Below, one piece after another: positions 11,079 to 23,325 of a stretch of 64,000 bases of DNA. Below the pieces are notes generated by a model that was not told where the DNA came from, ran no database searches, and saw only the letters and a program-made list of their open reading frames with translations. The translations under genes were made by a program, and so were the position numbers. The stretch is from contig NC_052669.1 in the NCBI RefSeq assembly GCF_016802725.1, positions 26,193,770-26,257,769 of the forward strand, in the 5' to 3' direction. Position 1 is the first letter of the stretch. Each line of letters starts with the position of its first letter. Source of the DNA: Solenopsis invicta (taxonomy: Eukaryota; Arthropoda; Insecta; Hymenoptera; Formicidae).

Positions 11079-12303
11079 AAAACAATTTTTAATTTTGTAA
11101 AGCCCATTTGAAGAAAATTTAAACTTGTAATTTCAGTAATTCCAATAGTTCAGAATCACTTTGAAAGTCATTATCGGAGATGCTACAAAAATCTCCACGT
11201 GAAACTAAAATATTTTGCGGCTCTGTCCTCACAAAAATATGAAGGCTGAAGTCTCGCTGAGACTGTCCATCAGCAATTGGAATATCTCAAGTATAAAACT
11301 GCATACATAAGGGAGAAATATTTTCTTCGCGATACAAAGGATGAAGATCGATTTTGCGCTTCGAAGAAGACGGACGTGAGTGCAACTCGGTGAAATATGT
11401 AAATATTATCTGAGATCCATCGTCTCCTGAAACAGCAATGCAGGATGGTACGTGATGCGGTTGGGATATGAAGGGAAGAGTAAAGGATGTCGAACCTGAT
11501 GTCATTCTCGAAGGTGTTGCAGTTAAGAATTTAATCGTCTAGTTATTCGTGGGGAGTTATTTTATTTCGCGTGCATCGTGTGCATAATAATAGGCACGAT
11601 GACATGGATTAGGAATTAAATTATATTACAATTTTGATGATAGTACTGCTGATGTTCTAAGTTTGAAATTCTTAATAAAAAAACTTTCCTTTGTTTCATC
11701 TTTATAGGGGGTATTTTAGTTTGAAGGATCGTTTCAAACTATTTTTCCAAATTTTTCGCTTGAGGCTATTTGGCGTTTTATATAGATGCGTGTTTATTAC
11801 TTTTGTAAACTTGATAAAAGTTTAATTTTTAGTCATTAATATAAAACAGATGTATAATTTATAGATACATTGTGATTTAAAAAAAATCCTTTTTATATTG
11901 TTCTGTAGAGATTGTGTCCTTCGTGTGTGCTTGTAAAGATTTTAAAATCCAAGATTGATTTTAATTTACACGAATGTGGTTATCATGGGAACTAGAATAA
12001 ATCATTTATCGCAATGTTGAACAAAATGTTTATTAACTAAAAATGAAGAACGGGATTACAAAATAGTGTAAAATTTTGCAAAAATTTGTTGCAAAATTGA
12101 AAATACTTTCCAAGGTCTTTCTTGTCTCGGCACACGCTCTGTGAGGTTGTTCACAATATCATTATGCTAAGACGCTGTAATAAGATGTAATCTCTATCTT
12201 TTTGGTAACTTTGTTTTTAGTTTAAATTTTTCGATTTTTATTTGTTTATTCCGACGAATTCATTTTTTAATTAGTGCGATTGTTTTTTTATAGACTTGTA
12301 TTA

Positions 12304-12345
12304 TCACTGAAGAAGACCGTTATTAAAGGTCGAAACGTTTGCCTG
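12304..12345 (+). mobile_element. Retroelement tail with the CTGAAGA...GGTCGAAACG hairpin motif
   Basis: CACTGAAGAAGACC, a short loop, then GGTCGAAACGTTTG: a small hairpin (GACC/GGTC) between the conserved flanks CTGAAGA and CGAAAC. I recognise this arrangement from tails of Penelope-like and some non-LTR retroelements; the family assignment is from memory. No reverse transcriptase was found nearby. Confidence 0.55.
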
Positions 12346-13460
12346 CTTGACATTGAAGTCTTTCGTTATTTATTTGCACCCGACATCCTGCGTGGCTCTT
12401 GAGCTCACTATTCTTTATTTTACTTTCCAAGGTATTAAAAAATTTTAGTTTAAACCATAACCATAAGTATACGAATATTTGTTTCAAGGTAGAAGTCGAA
12501 CAGTAATTTTGGAGAAGCGTCTGGGACGAAGTTGAAAAAATAAGGACTTGAGAAAAAGGCATTTAAAGTTTTACAAAAGATTTACATATACATATAAAAA
12601 GAATGAATTATCTTATTCTACTATATATCATGTCCATAAAATACATCTTTCTCTTTTGATATATTATTAGGGATGAAGAAAAGATCGATTTTGATTATGA
12701 ATAATTAATAAAAGGATACTTTGCGATATGGTAAATAAACCTTGCGCGTTATTTTATGCTTAGAGAAAATAATTGTATCAACAACTGTGTGAACTAGATA
12801 TGTGGAAATAAATAGCATCTCAACTATGTATCACAAAGTTATAATAATACTAAGAAAATACAGTAATATTAACCATTTGTATTATAATAGTAATGCAAAT
12901 TTAGATGACAGAAAAATTGAATCGACTGACAATGAGATTCAATTTTTCCGAACTTGAAATCCCTCATTTTTAGCATTTAAGGCTTTACATCACGCTCCAC
13001 TGCTATCATAATTATTCCGATCACATCACAGTTATTTGGCTGCACGTAAACTGGAAGTATGTAATAAGTTGTCATAAATATGTAATAAGTGTGCAATAAG
13101 TTGTCACAACTTATTTGTAGTAAAATCTGTATAATTATGTTATTATAATTGAGATGCTATTTTAATAAACTAATATGTACATAAATATTTTTGTAACGAT
13201 ACAAACTATTTTATAGTTATCGCAACTAAAAGTTTTAATTGCAGTAATTATGAAATAGTTTATTGAACTATGTACATTAATTTTACATAAAACTTATATA
13301 GTTGGCATTTTTATAGTTGCCATAACGATAAATTTTTCTCTGATTGTGAGTCACGCTGCGTGAAATCACGCATCGTTTGATTCATACGTCGCGTTTTTCA
13401 AAACGTTAAAAGATCAAACTATTCGAATTTCGTTAAATTATTTTACAGGCTTTTTCTTAA

Positions 13461-13741
13461 CCCTTAAACACACAAGTGGGTCCGTGAGGCCCTATATGAA
13501 GTTTCGAACGCTTGCTGTGTCAAGACGGAATGAGATGGGAAGATCGGATCAGGGGGTGAAAGAAAGTTTTGACATCTCCTCTTTCGATTGATATGGTTGA
13601 TCAACTTTTTCGGTTAACTAGAATTCGAACGGTACGGCAGCAAAGTTTTGTTGGGGTCTATGAGACTAACATTGTGTGTCAATGAAACTTTTTTATGAGT
13701 AATCTTGTATAAAAAAAAGTCGGACAAAATACGTTTAAGGA
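13461..13741. mobile_element. piggyBac-like miniature element flanked by TTAA
   Basis: The 281-bp element begins CCCTTAAACACA and ends TACGTTTAAGGA (reverse complement TCCTTAAACGTA), with TTAA at 13,457-13,460 and 13,742-13,745. A GTGGGTCCGTGAGGCCC palindromic stretch lies close to the left end. No coding capacity. Confidence 0.72.
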
Positions 13742-14761
13742 TTAATAATATAAAGATTAAAAAACTGATTGAAAAAAAATTGATTTTTTGATCAATCGAA
13801 CTAGAATGTCCCGTTAAACTAGCTTTCATGAATTCGAAGGAAGTTATTTATTAAGAATGAATATCCACTGACTATAAATAAAAGATAAACATGCTTTACA
13901 TATAAATTCGCAGTATTTTTATAAAGACGGATTATTTACTGTTCAATCTAAAACTAAATTTTGGGCCATTTGCATTTTGATAAAGAACAGACTAAATGTT
14001 TCAGAATCAACGTTATCTTTATGCGAGATGTAAAATTAACGATACTCTCGCGATTATATAGGCTTTGATCTTCGTAGATCGAGCGGAGAAACACATTACA
14101 TTGTCAAATTGCCAAAGTAAAACTTATCTTCGTATATCGAAGAATTTACGTCCCAAAACGACTGTCTAATGAGAAACCGATATTATGCTGAGTCTCAATT
14201 TCTCGACCTACTCTTCTTTAGGAAGTTCGCTTTGTCTCTTGGCTATCTGTCTATCGAGCATTTTATTCACAAGTATGCCTACTTGCCACATAAACGTACA
14301 TAAGATCGGCTGCATTATATATTTTCAATATATCAAGTGAGGGAAAAAAAACAAGTTGATAAATTTATTTTGGCATTTAACAGCACACAGTGTCTCGATT
14401 GGTGTTTGTCTTCAATACTTGTGAGATATAATTGCGAAAAAGAATTGCGTAATAAATGGACGTAATAACATGAATCTGTAGCAAAATACGATGAGGAAAC
14501 AACATTTTTAACGACGGTCGCATAATTGCAAGCATGTTTCCTTTAAACTGCACGTGAGACTGGGAAGCGAACAGTTTCAAGATTATAAGGTGTAATGAAG
14601 TATGACTAATCGTTGTAACCAATAATCGATAACGCGTGTATCGAAGAACGTGGCGAGGAAAAGGTCGTAAGAGTTATCGAAGCGAAAAAGCGAGTCCGAC
14701 GGGATCGAAAGGTGACCGAAGTTAGATGAGTTGACGGGAAATGGAATTTACCGGGCCTCAC

Positions 14762-14889
14762 CTGAAACTCCACCCGGTATAGTACCGGGAATTTTCGGCG
14801 CAGATCGCACAGCTTCGGAAATTGCGAAAGCTCGGTCGGAGCGGTTGGCAATGTGGTGCTCAATTTGCTGGTTCCCAATTCTTCCGAGG
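14762..14889 (-). CDS. Receptor-type PTP, wedge/juxtadomain exon
   Basis: Two bases plus 42 codons, starting SEELGTSKLSTTLPTAPTEL and ending LRRKFPVLYRVEFQ. It joins in phase 0 with TATKVETH of the 8376-8463 exon. 'L-x-x-E-F' before 'H-x-C-x-x-A/N-K-x-K-N' is the helix-turn-helix (wedge) element preceding receptor PTP domains; here it reads L-Y-R-V-E-F. Acceptor TCTCTGTTCGCAG has a good pyrimidine tract and donor CAG|GTGAGG matches the consensus. The low-complexity Ser/Thr-rich start suggests a flexible cytoplasmic segment. The leading two bases need an upstream exon ending with one extra base, as 20,832-20,916 does. Confidence 0.87.
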
Positions 14890-15281
14890 CTGCGAACAGA
14901 GAGACAAGAGAAGGATCTTAATGCGACTGATATTAATAACGATGATGATACTAGCAAGATTGAGAAGCAATGTGTTACTCGTAACGTTGTTACCGTTATC
15001 GTTACTTTTTTTTCGATAACGATCTTTTTTCTGTTTGTAACGTCGATACACTTTTACAGTAACGGTAATTCGGTACGAATTTAGCCATTACTTTTATCGT
15101 TACTTTAGTTTTCTATTATCTTTATCCTTATTTAATAGATTCGCGCACCTCTTCTTCAGTGAGCATTTCTTCAATATACAATACGGCTGTATCAAAGGTT
15201 ACGTGCAGTAGATGCAAATATAAGTTTTATTTATTTTTGTATTTTATATTATATATAATATAAAAATTAAAAGAATTGTTA

Positions 15282-15464
<183 letters not shown>

Positions 15465-17499
15465 GGGGGCAGCGGTTGTGGACTATATCTGGGGTGGTGG
15501 AATATCATATTTCTTTTTTTTTTCCGAGCATCTGCGGATTAAGTTGTTTCCGCTTGTTGAGATTTTTCGTCCGGGAGCACGGATCTCTCTCCAGGGTAGA
15601 AAGATAAATGGAAAATGCAGTAAGCTAAGATGCGAGAGACAGGTGAGGGTGAGACAAACCGCTACTTTGCTCGAGAAAAATTTGCAACTGCATGTCACTC
15701 TCAGCATTTCCTGCACGTACATACGTATTTCTCTCGAGACGTGTGCAGGTACACGCACCTGTGTCAAACAGTTATAAACACGTGTACGTGTTAGCATAGC
15801 TTTATATTTATTATTGCTGTTGAAAAAATTATTAATCCGTTGAGAAATATAAAATCTGTACTGCCTGGTTGAGTAAACTGACATTAAAAACGTAATGGCC
15901 GCGGCACTTCCGACGGTCTCATAAAAGTTGAAAGTGTGCTTCTAATATTATCCTAATAATTATCCCCTCCCATTTCAGTAATATAAAGCCGAATGCATGA
16001 CTAACTTTGGTGCTCGATATAGATTATTCTCGGAAGATTACGAGTTGGATTCTGCCGTTGTTAAATTTTTTTATGTTTTTAGAATTATTCAGTAACTCCG
16101 TACAGAAAAGTAAAGGATTAATCATAATCATACAGAATATTTAATTGCGAATACGACGAGAATTCTACAGTGTTAAAACTGCTTTGAAATTGATACGTTT
16201 AAAGAGTGCAATAGTTGCCGATAATTAATCGCGTTTTATCCCTATGAGTCGCTCTAGATATGCAGCTTGCGGAAAGTTTGCTATCGACATTTAAATGTAA
16301 AAGCAATCGACGCGCGTTTCGCACTGCCAATGTTTGATAATATACATGTGGACCACGAATTTCAACTGCGCATAATGTTGCGCTTGATATGCGTATTTAC
16401 GTACGAATGAAATTGAATTAAATTGATAAAAAATATTGTAGAGAAGTCACTCTCTCGATATTCTCAATAGCACATGCAACAGAATGCCGATCGATTGCCG
16501 ATTATCAAATCTAAATGCAAAATTTTATAATTTACTTATACACGTTTCTACATATGCATGTGCATGGTAGAAATTTTAATCAAAATATCATATTCGTATA
16601 CAATGAAAGATCCAAGTACAATATATAGAGTGTCATGACAGCTACAAAGCTTGTAGCAATATTTAGATTTCTGAGATCATTTTGAGATAAAAATCCTAAT
16701 ACTAAAATGTCGAGATTATAATAGTTTTTAAATAAGGATTTAAATTTGGCAAATCAAACATTTATATGCTCAAATATGACACATTGCACAGTGAAGGTGC
16801 ATGTAAAATTAATATGAAAAATGAGAATCTCATGTTTAGGTTTAGGAATAGCTTCTCTACTGACATGTGCTACATGCTTGAGCGCATTCTGGATAACTAA
16901 ATTTTAAATATTCTTCATTTAAAAATTATTATAGTCTCGACATTTTACTTTAGGATATTCGTCTCACATTGATTTCAGGAATTTACTTAAGCGTTAAATT
17001 ATCCCTGTCTTTACGGAGCATCCTGCATCGATAAAATAATCGAAAACTAATAGAGGAGAAGGGGGTAATATGCCATCCATTTTATCGAATAACTTTGTTA
17101 ATAATTAATATTTTATATTGAAATTCGAATGATTATATTCGTCAAAGTGTTGTTTAACAGATTCCAGAAACAAAATAATAAAACATGTATTACTTGGGAC
17201 GTGATTTATAAAAAATGTAACGCATTGCATAATGTGGATAACGAAAAGTAGTGATAATAGATGGCGAGCTAAAAAATCTAAAAAATTTGTTTAGTTTAAA
17301 AAAACTTTCTTTTGTTACAAAATTATATATGTATTTTTTTATTTTCTATCATTTAGAAATTTTCTGATTTGGAATTTATCTGCATTCAAAAACATTACAG
17401 ATATTATTTTATCCTTATTTAATATTAAACTACAAGGATAAAATATCTCTAATGTACATATTTTTCACAAAACTCAAGATACTTAGTGAGTTTTTTTTT

Positions 17500-17873
17500 G
17501 GGGGGGGGGGGTTATATAATGACGGACCAAAATGTAAAATTTTCTTGGATTTGAATAAACTCATTTTCCAAGGATTTTCGAGCACTGATTATGATTCTAT
17601 AACTAAACTTTCAAAATTCAATATGGCGGATAAAAATAATAAATTTTGTTGGATTTGAGAGTAATATTTTGGTCCGCTATATTAAATCCGCCATTTTGAA
17701 TTAAAAAATTTTGATCATAGATTTATAACCAGCGACCCTAAAAACTTTTAGTAAGGCGTGAATACTACTAGATACTAAGCCTTCTAGTCTTGTGTTTTAA
17801 TTTCGTCAGTCCGATATAACGTATTATTGTTTAAATACTAATTATTCCTAGAAAAAAGTCAAGCATAAAAGGA
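17500..17873 (-). mobile_element. Degenerate reversed copy of the 10,111-10,721 TTAA element
   Basis: Reverse complementing 17,519-17,720 gives TATAGCGGACCAAAATAT, CTCAAATCCAACAAAATTT, TTATTTTTATCCG and the blocks that follow, collinear with 10,230-10,440. The right edge is followed by TTAA at 17,874. The left part is truncated at a T9-G12 homopolymer run (17,491-17,511). Confidence 0.7.
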
Positions 17874-18852
17874 TTAAAAAGTCACATTATCAAAATCCCA
17901 TGTTATTAATTAACTTTGCATAACTCGAAATTTGTACAGTCGAATAAAAAGTTTTACTCTTGCTTTGAAAATTTTTTATTTACGAGAATAAAAAACTGTA
18001 TTTTTTAATTCTGTTTTTTTTCCCTGAAAGTTTCTAGTTTTTTTTTTCATTTTCATTTTTATTTGAAATAAATGCTTGTTAAAACAAGAGTGAAAAATTT
18101 ATAATGATTTGTCTTTGTCATTTAATAACGGAGATATTACGGGTGACCATTATACCATTTTCTCTTATATTTCATAAAATTCTGTATTATGTTCTTGCTT
18201 TTAATAGGAGCGCAAAAATTAATAACTTAAAATGCGACGTTCAACGATACAGAATGAGGCTTCTGATTACGTGGCACGTTCACAGGAATGTAAAGTCGGC
18301 TATACGAGTACAACAGCCTCATTATCCTTTGTCTCTTACGGATACAAGAAACTGCGTTTAACACCTGAACAACGCAGCTGCTTCCGTTGCACGCCGGCTT
18401 TGTATTTACTAATATATAATAATATAACAGCATCGCGATAATACTTTTGACCTCTGATAATTTATTTCAACTAACAAATTAAAATAGACAATTGGAATAA
18501 TTTAGAACTTGTTTTCAAGCATTTTGTATTAAATATGTAAAATTAATGATCGAAAGTACTATGATGTTTTTGATAAAACTCGTAAACGATAAATATAAGA
18601 CGAGAAGATTATTTCCGTTTCTGTTCCTTTAGCTGTAATCCAAGATATGTGAAGAAACTAAATTTCTGTTTTTCATAAGGAAACGATGTAATGAATTGAA
18701 AAGTTGTACTAGTATCCAGCTTTCTATTTACGAGTACATTATATCGCGCGGTTGGATGCACCAACGAAACGGTGCATCATATTTCGGAAAATCCGTGTTG
18801 GTAAATGTCGCGTTCTATTAAATTTCTGCATGCCGAACCGTAAGCGTTTGCG

Positions 18853-18888
18853 TCATTGAGCTCGATAATGTACGATAGAGCTCAATGA
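18853..18888. repeat. Perfect 11-bp inverted repeat
   Basis: TCATTGAGCTC and GAGCTCAATGA are separated by 14 bases. A second small hairpin (GATGCACC ... GGTGCATC) lies about 100 bp upstream. Function unknown. Confidence 0.7.
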
Positions 18889-20831
18889 TTTGCGTTGGTA
18901 GTTGTTTATTAGTTCGTATTTATCGGCTGGGTGAATCTATTATTAGATCCATATAACATACACATGTACAACGCATCAAACCAACTTTACTGCGTCGAGA
19001 TTTCGATCGCAATACGTTATATACGTTCGTCGTATTGCATAATCGCGATATAACTGCACATACTTCCCGATCTCAGATCAATGCGAGTCGCTATCCCGCT
19101 GGGATTAACTTGCACATAAAGATTGATTGAGCATTATATTTTTAGTTGTTGGATATTCTCCGAGAATGCTGGACGATCCTTCCGGATCCTTCGCTTTGAA
19201 AAGGTGCAATTCTTTGTGACAGTCGCAATGAATTCCGGCCGAGCGATTCAATTGCTTTCGAAAGGGTTTCGGTGATTACACAGAGTGATTCGCCGAAGGG
19301 TAACTCGATCTCTTTCGCCATCGACACGTGTCAACGTGTAAAGACCTTTCTCAGCCGATCTCGCATTCGCGCGGCGCGATTAAGATAAAATATATTTGCC
19401 CAGGGGGAAATCGCTATATATCGTTATATTTTTATAGCGAAATTTAATCATGCGCTTCCATATTGTTTGCGAAGCGTCAATTTCCATTGACGTTGCTATC
19501 ACCGTGTGCCCGCATTTTTCATCCCACTAGTTGACTGAAAATTTCATCCTAACTCGCATCTTTTATCAATGTAAATAGAAAGTAATCAGACTGACAAATA
19601 CAAGTTGCAGAAAGAATGTCTCGCGATAGCTCGCGCGGTAAATGCGCTGTTAAATTAGGTGTATGAAATTGAATTTTATGAATTTGAGTATCGGAATGAC
19701 ATTTAGATAGAATGCAATCGACTTTGAGAATTTTGTTTGTGATTGTGCATTCAGTTTTAGTGGAACATGAAAACTCGACTCTTTTTCTCGTGTAAGTACT
19801 TGCGCGCCGGTGTTAGTATTAAAATATTATATTTAATATTTCTAAAAATATAAAATAAATACTTTATATCTATGGTATTATTAGAGCATAAAATAAAATA
19901 ATTAATATTTTCTAGATATGAATAAATAAATTTTTTAGTCTTTGATAATCTTTTGAGGCATCGAAATTTTGCATATTTTATATACAATATATGGATATCG
20001 TATATATATTACAGATATTCCTCGAGGTAATTGACGAGAGGAAGCCAACGTCCATTGTCGCCGAATTATTGTGAAACAAACGAACCGCAGCCGGGGTTCG
20101 TCGCGTCGCGCGTTTGTTTCGGGAGTGCCGTTAAGTATTGGACTAATGAACTTTTCATAACTCCCATTCGATAGAATCCTAATTCGAGGGCTGGGAATCG
20201 CACCCCCGCTGCTTGGCAGTGAATATCTCTTCACTGGGGCGTTGCGCATGGTGGCTAAGAAAGACGGCGCACCGCGACGTCCCATGCCGAGTGCCCGTGC
20301 ACGAGGTAATGCCGGGCCGCATGTACGACATGTTCGTATGCATGTTGCGCGGCTGTCTGGTTGCGTGAGGTTACACGCTCTGTCTCTGACGATCGGTTCG
20401 GTCCTAAGCGGTAAGAGTTCGGATCAGTTGCCTTGGATTCGCTCTCGCTTCTCTTGCTCTCGTCCACCATCCTAAGGCTTTCTTAGATCCTTGATACCCT
20501 TTTTGGATTCTTTGGATCTGGGGTTCGAGCTAGGTGAATCACGTTTAATCTGACTTGGTCAGAACCTGGCCTTGTAGGTTAAGCTTGTGACGAGAGGCTG
20601 GCTCTCATTTCCTGATTCGTCTAAAATGCTAGACGTCGGCAATGAGTATCTTCTTCTCTCGTCCTGCCGGAGTGTCTTGTCGACGCCGCTTGGATATAAG
20701 ATCCAGTGGGACTGATTAAGATGATCCGTTGGCTGGGCGTATGAACGAGTCAATTTTAGATGTGATTTTTGTGAGACAAGAGGCGTCGGATTCAATGCTA
20801 TTGATTTCGTTTTCTTCCGCGTGGGACTTAC

Positions 20832-20916
20832 CATTGTTCGGGGGCGGGTACGCGTGCGTTCTACTCGCCGACTCGGGGTGCTGAATCCACGGGAATCCCT
20901 CTGAATGGGAACTCAT
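20832..20916 (-). CDS. Candidate start exon of the PTP gene
   Basis: Frame from ATG at 20,916-20,914: MSSHSEGFPWIQHPESASRT, then HAYPPPNN plus one base, ending at the consensus donor AATG|GTAAGT. The single leftover G combines with CC of the 14,762-14,889 exon to give Ala, so phase fits. An in-frame TAA at 21,045-21,043 lies inside the same exon and no in-frame ATG lies between, so translation of this transcript would begin here. The product start is hydrophilic, with no signal peptide or membrane segment. It could alternatively be an internal exon of a receptor isoform entered by another acceptor, or an alternative-promoter exon. A short out-of-frame ATG-ATA-TGA overlaps just upstream. Confidence 0.55.
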
Positions 20917-21058
20917 ATCATGGGTTTTATAAACCCGAAATGCCGCAGTATTACGCGAAAAACTTAATAAATAATTAGTCCACGCGCGCAAATTTAGTAT
21001 ATTGTTCGCGAGTGTTTCGCGTGTGCAACGAAAGGAAGAAGCTTAACTACTTGGAGGA
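20917..21058 (-). other. Presumed 5' UTR part of the candidate start exon
   Basis: Follows a strong acceptor (CTTCCTCTCAG) at 21,059-21,060. Contains an in-frame stop soon after the acceptor. CpG-rich compared with its surroundings. Confidence 0.5.
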
Positions 21059-21125
21059 CTGAGAGGAAGAGGAGGAGGAGGAGGAGGAGGAGGAGGAGGA
21101 GGAGGAGGAAAAGAAGGAGGAGGTC
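21059..21125 (-). promoter_or_regulatory. Splice acceptor built on a (CCT)n tract
   Basis: On the minus strand a run of about 14 CCT units (seen as GGA on the plus strand, 21,069-21,110, with interrupted flanks) leads straight into CTTCCTCTCAG. It makes an exceptionally long pyrimidine tract for the candidate start exon. The microsatellite nature means tract length may vary between individuals. Confidence 0.55.
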
Positions 21126-21271
21126 TGGGAGAGGCATCAGGCCCCAGCGGAGCAACGTTGGGGTAAATATAATTCCTTATTTATATGAATTTGATAATTT
21201 TCTTCTTTTTGTTTATCGCAATAAATTAAAAAAAAGCTACTTAAAGAAAGAAAATGAATAGAAAATTGTAT

Positions 21272-21708
21272 ACACACCCAGAAAAAAATTGTGTTTAAAT
21301 TAATGAAATCGTTCCTTTAACTTGATTTTTTTTAATTGAAGTGAAAATACCTTTGAGGAAAATAAACATTTATTTGATTTCAAGAAATTATCTTATCAAT
21401 TTTTTTTTAAGTAAATAAATTGTTTGTTCAAATGATTGGTTTAATTTGAATGAATAATTATTTAATTCAAAGAAAGTACTGGCAGAAATGTAAGACATAA
21501 TTTAGTTATTCTGGTTTTAAAAATATATTTCTTTTATTTAAAAAAAGATTTACTTCGTACGATCAAACTATTTCTTTAATTCTAGTAAAAGGAACAATCA
21601 AAATATTTCTTCCAGTCAATGAAACTTTCTTTAACCGTATAGCAGTGCACGAATTTCTTTAAGTCAAACAAATATTTTTTACTCAAAGAAACTTTTTTCT
21701 GACTGTGT
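21272..21708. mobile_element. AT-rich MITE with ACACWSYCAGAAAAAA-like ends
   Basis: The left end ACACACCCAGAAAAAAATTG and the right end (reverse complement ACACAGTCAGAAAAAAGTTT) are inverted copies enclosing about 437 bp of AT-rich, non-coding DNA. It resembles the 10,839 and 39,038 elements in end sequence, but the interior differs. Confidence 0.6.
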
Positions 21709-23082
21709 AAGAAATAACTTTCGAACTTATTGATTTCGAGCTCAGTTTTAATTTTTGAATCCTATGTTTGTGTGTTACAGTAATCACCGTAGCTTCGTGG
21801 CTGATTAACTCCGCTCGTTGCGCATCGGATCGGTGAGTCAGAAATCAATTTTCTTATTATATTTTAACGTTTTGTAAATGTCCTGCGCAGGATCAAGGAA
21901 AATTACCCTATTAATAACTCAATACACGTACGTATACGTAGTCAGAGTACGCGATCTCCGCGATGGCAATCGCTCACAAAGTTAGCGCAGCGAGAAAACC
22001 AATCGGCATCGCGGATTTCAGATAAAAAAAAAGGGGGGGAAAAAATATATAATGAAAGTATACTTGAAAAATATATTTAAAAAATAACGTTTACGTTTTT
22101 CGAACATTGTTTCCTATAAAAAAATTTCTATTGAATTAATTTAATTCCTTTTTCTCAATTTTTGTTATTTAATTTAATATTTAAAATTTATAATAATATA
22201 CAATTTGGAGTATTTTTGAAAAAGAAATAATAATGGGTTTTAATAAAGTTTAAAATTTAATGCTTAAATTTGGAGTTTTCTTGAAAATAAGAGATTTTTA
22301 ACTCTCTTTTTAAATTTAACTATAGGAACAAAGTTTTATTACTTATTTAATGTCGAAGCTGAATTCATGAAAATCTTTTCTGCTTTTATATCGGCTTTTT
22401 CAAAAATTGTAAATGTCTCTCTTGCTTTATTGATTTTTACTAAAATTAAACATTTTGAAATTTAAACATTTTAGAAAAATTTTATTTTGTTTAAAGACAC
22501 ACTTGATATCAAGTTATCAGTTGGAACGTTTTATCCGTGAGATATCAAACATTCAACTTTTCGTTGTATATTCAAACTAAAGCGATGTAATTTTTAACTG
22601 AGTAACTCACCAATCTAGATGGTTAATTAACAAGAAACCTGATCCGCCCCCGTTATTCGGTACGCGCCCAACAGCGATTGTTATTGTCTTTGCTGATCGA
22701 TCGGGAATTTGAAGCCACTCAGGGAATTACAATGGCGATTCATTACGACCTCGCCACGTAGGCAATTAGGCACGAATTGTTATTCTGTCGCAGGTTACAA
22801 CGCTATTGAGCCCACCGAACTGATTTGTGTATTTTGTATCTCGTATTAACATTAGAGAATATCGTATAACACAAAAAGCATAACCGCTACCGATGTCACG
22901 AGCAGGATCATGTTAATTTCACGATTACATGGCTCTATGTTGCGCATTAATTCACGAGGGACATAGTACTGCCAGATAATTACTGACAGTTTGTACTTAA
23001 AGTTTTATATTAATTTTCGACCATTTATCGTTACTCTTTATTTAACAGTGATGCATTAATGTAAAATATGATATACACATAA

Positions 23083-23088
<6 letters not shown>

Positions 23089-23113
<25 letters not shown>
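23089..23113. repeat. (TA)n microsatellite
   Basis: About 12 TA units followed by TTAAAAG. Confidence 0.93.
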
Positions 23114-23118
<5 letters not shown>

Positions 23119-23164
23119 GAAATATGTATATTGCTGAGTAAATAGTATTGTGGACATTTACGGC

Positions 23165-23325
23165 TGCCCTATCTTCGTTATTGGTGATAAATTCTAATGA
23201 TTGCTTATGGAATCATTTGTTTAATAATTCGTTCTTATATTGTGGCGCTAATATAGCAATACACAATAATCGATATTCGTCATAAGGCATTTTTACTTTT
23301 GAGCATCACTTTGAAATTTTTTCAA
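23165..23325. repeat. Dispersed repeat, copy 2
   Basis: Collinear with 7619-7795: TCGTTATTGGTGATAAATTC versus TCCGTTATTAGGTGATGAAT, then CTTATGGAATC, GCTAATATAG and ATAAGGCATTTTTACTTTT. Same orientation, no coding content. Confidence 0.7.

Larger units (their letters stand above)
8464..14761 (-). other. Intron of the PTP gene with transposon remnants
   Basis: Runs from donor CAG|GTGAGG (14,762/14,761) to acceptor TTGCAG. It carries two TTAA-flanked miniature elements (10,111-10,721 and 13,461-13,741), a MITE at 10,839-11,002, a GT/GCGT microsatellite, a Penelope-type tail at 12,304 and a CpG-rich patch at about 9,560-9,960. An open frame at 11,287-11,538 (minus) has no recognisable domain. 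Confidence 0.75.

Noticed and set aside
11287..11538. Minus-strand frame of about 84 codons including a K-R-K-I-D-L-H-P-L-Y segment
   Set aside because: Looks somewhat protein-like, but no matching splice sites in phase with the PTP exons, and neighbouring frames break into stops. Possibly an unidentified transposon relic.
1..14889. Assigning the PTP exons to a named gene (Lar, Ptp69D, Ptp99A, Ptp10D, Ptp36E)
   Set aside because: The P-loop and WHS loop do not fit Lar- or Ptp10D-type domains as I know them, but I could not choose among the remaining ones without a search.
20170..20240. tRNA-like GGGTGCGATTCCCAGCCC on the minus strand
   Set aside because: The T-loop lacks the TTC, and no acceptor, D-arm or anticodon arm could be paired.
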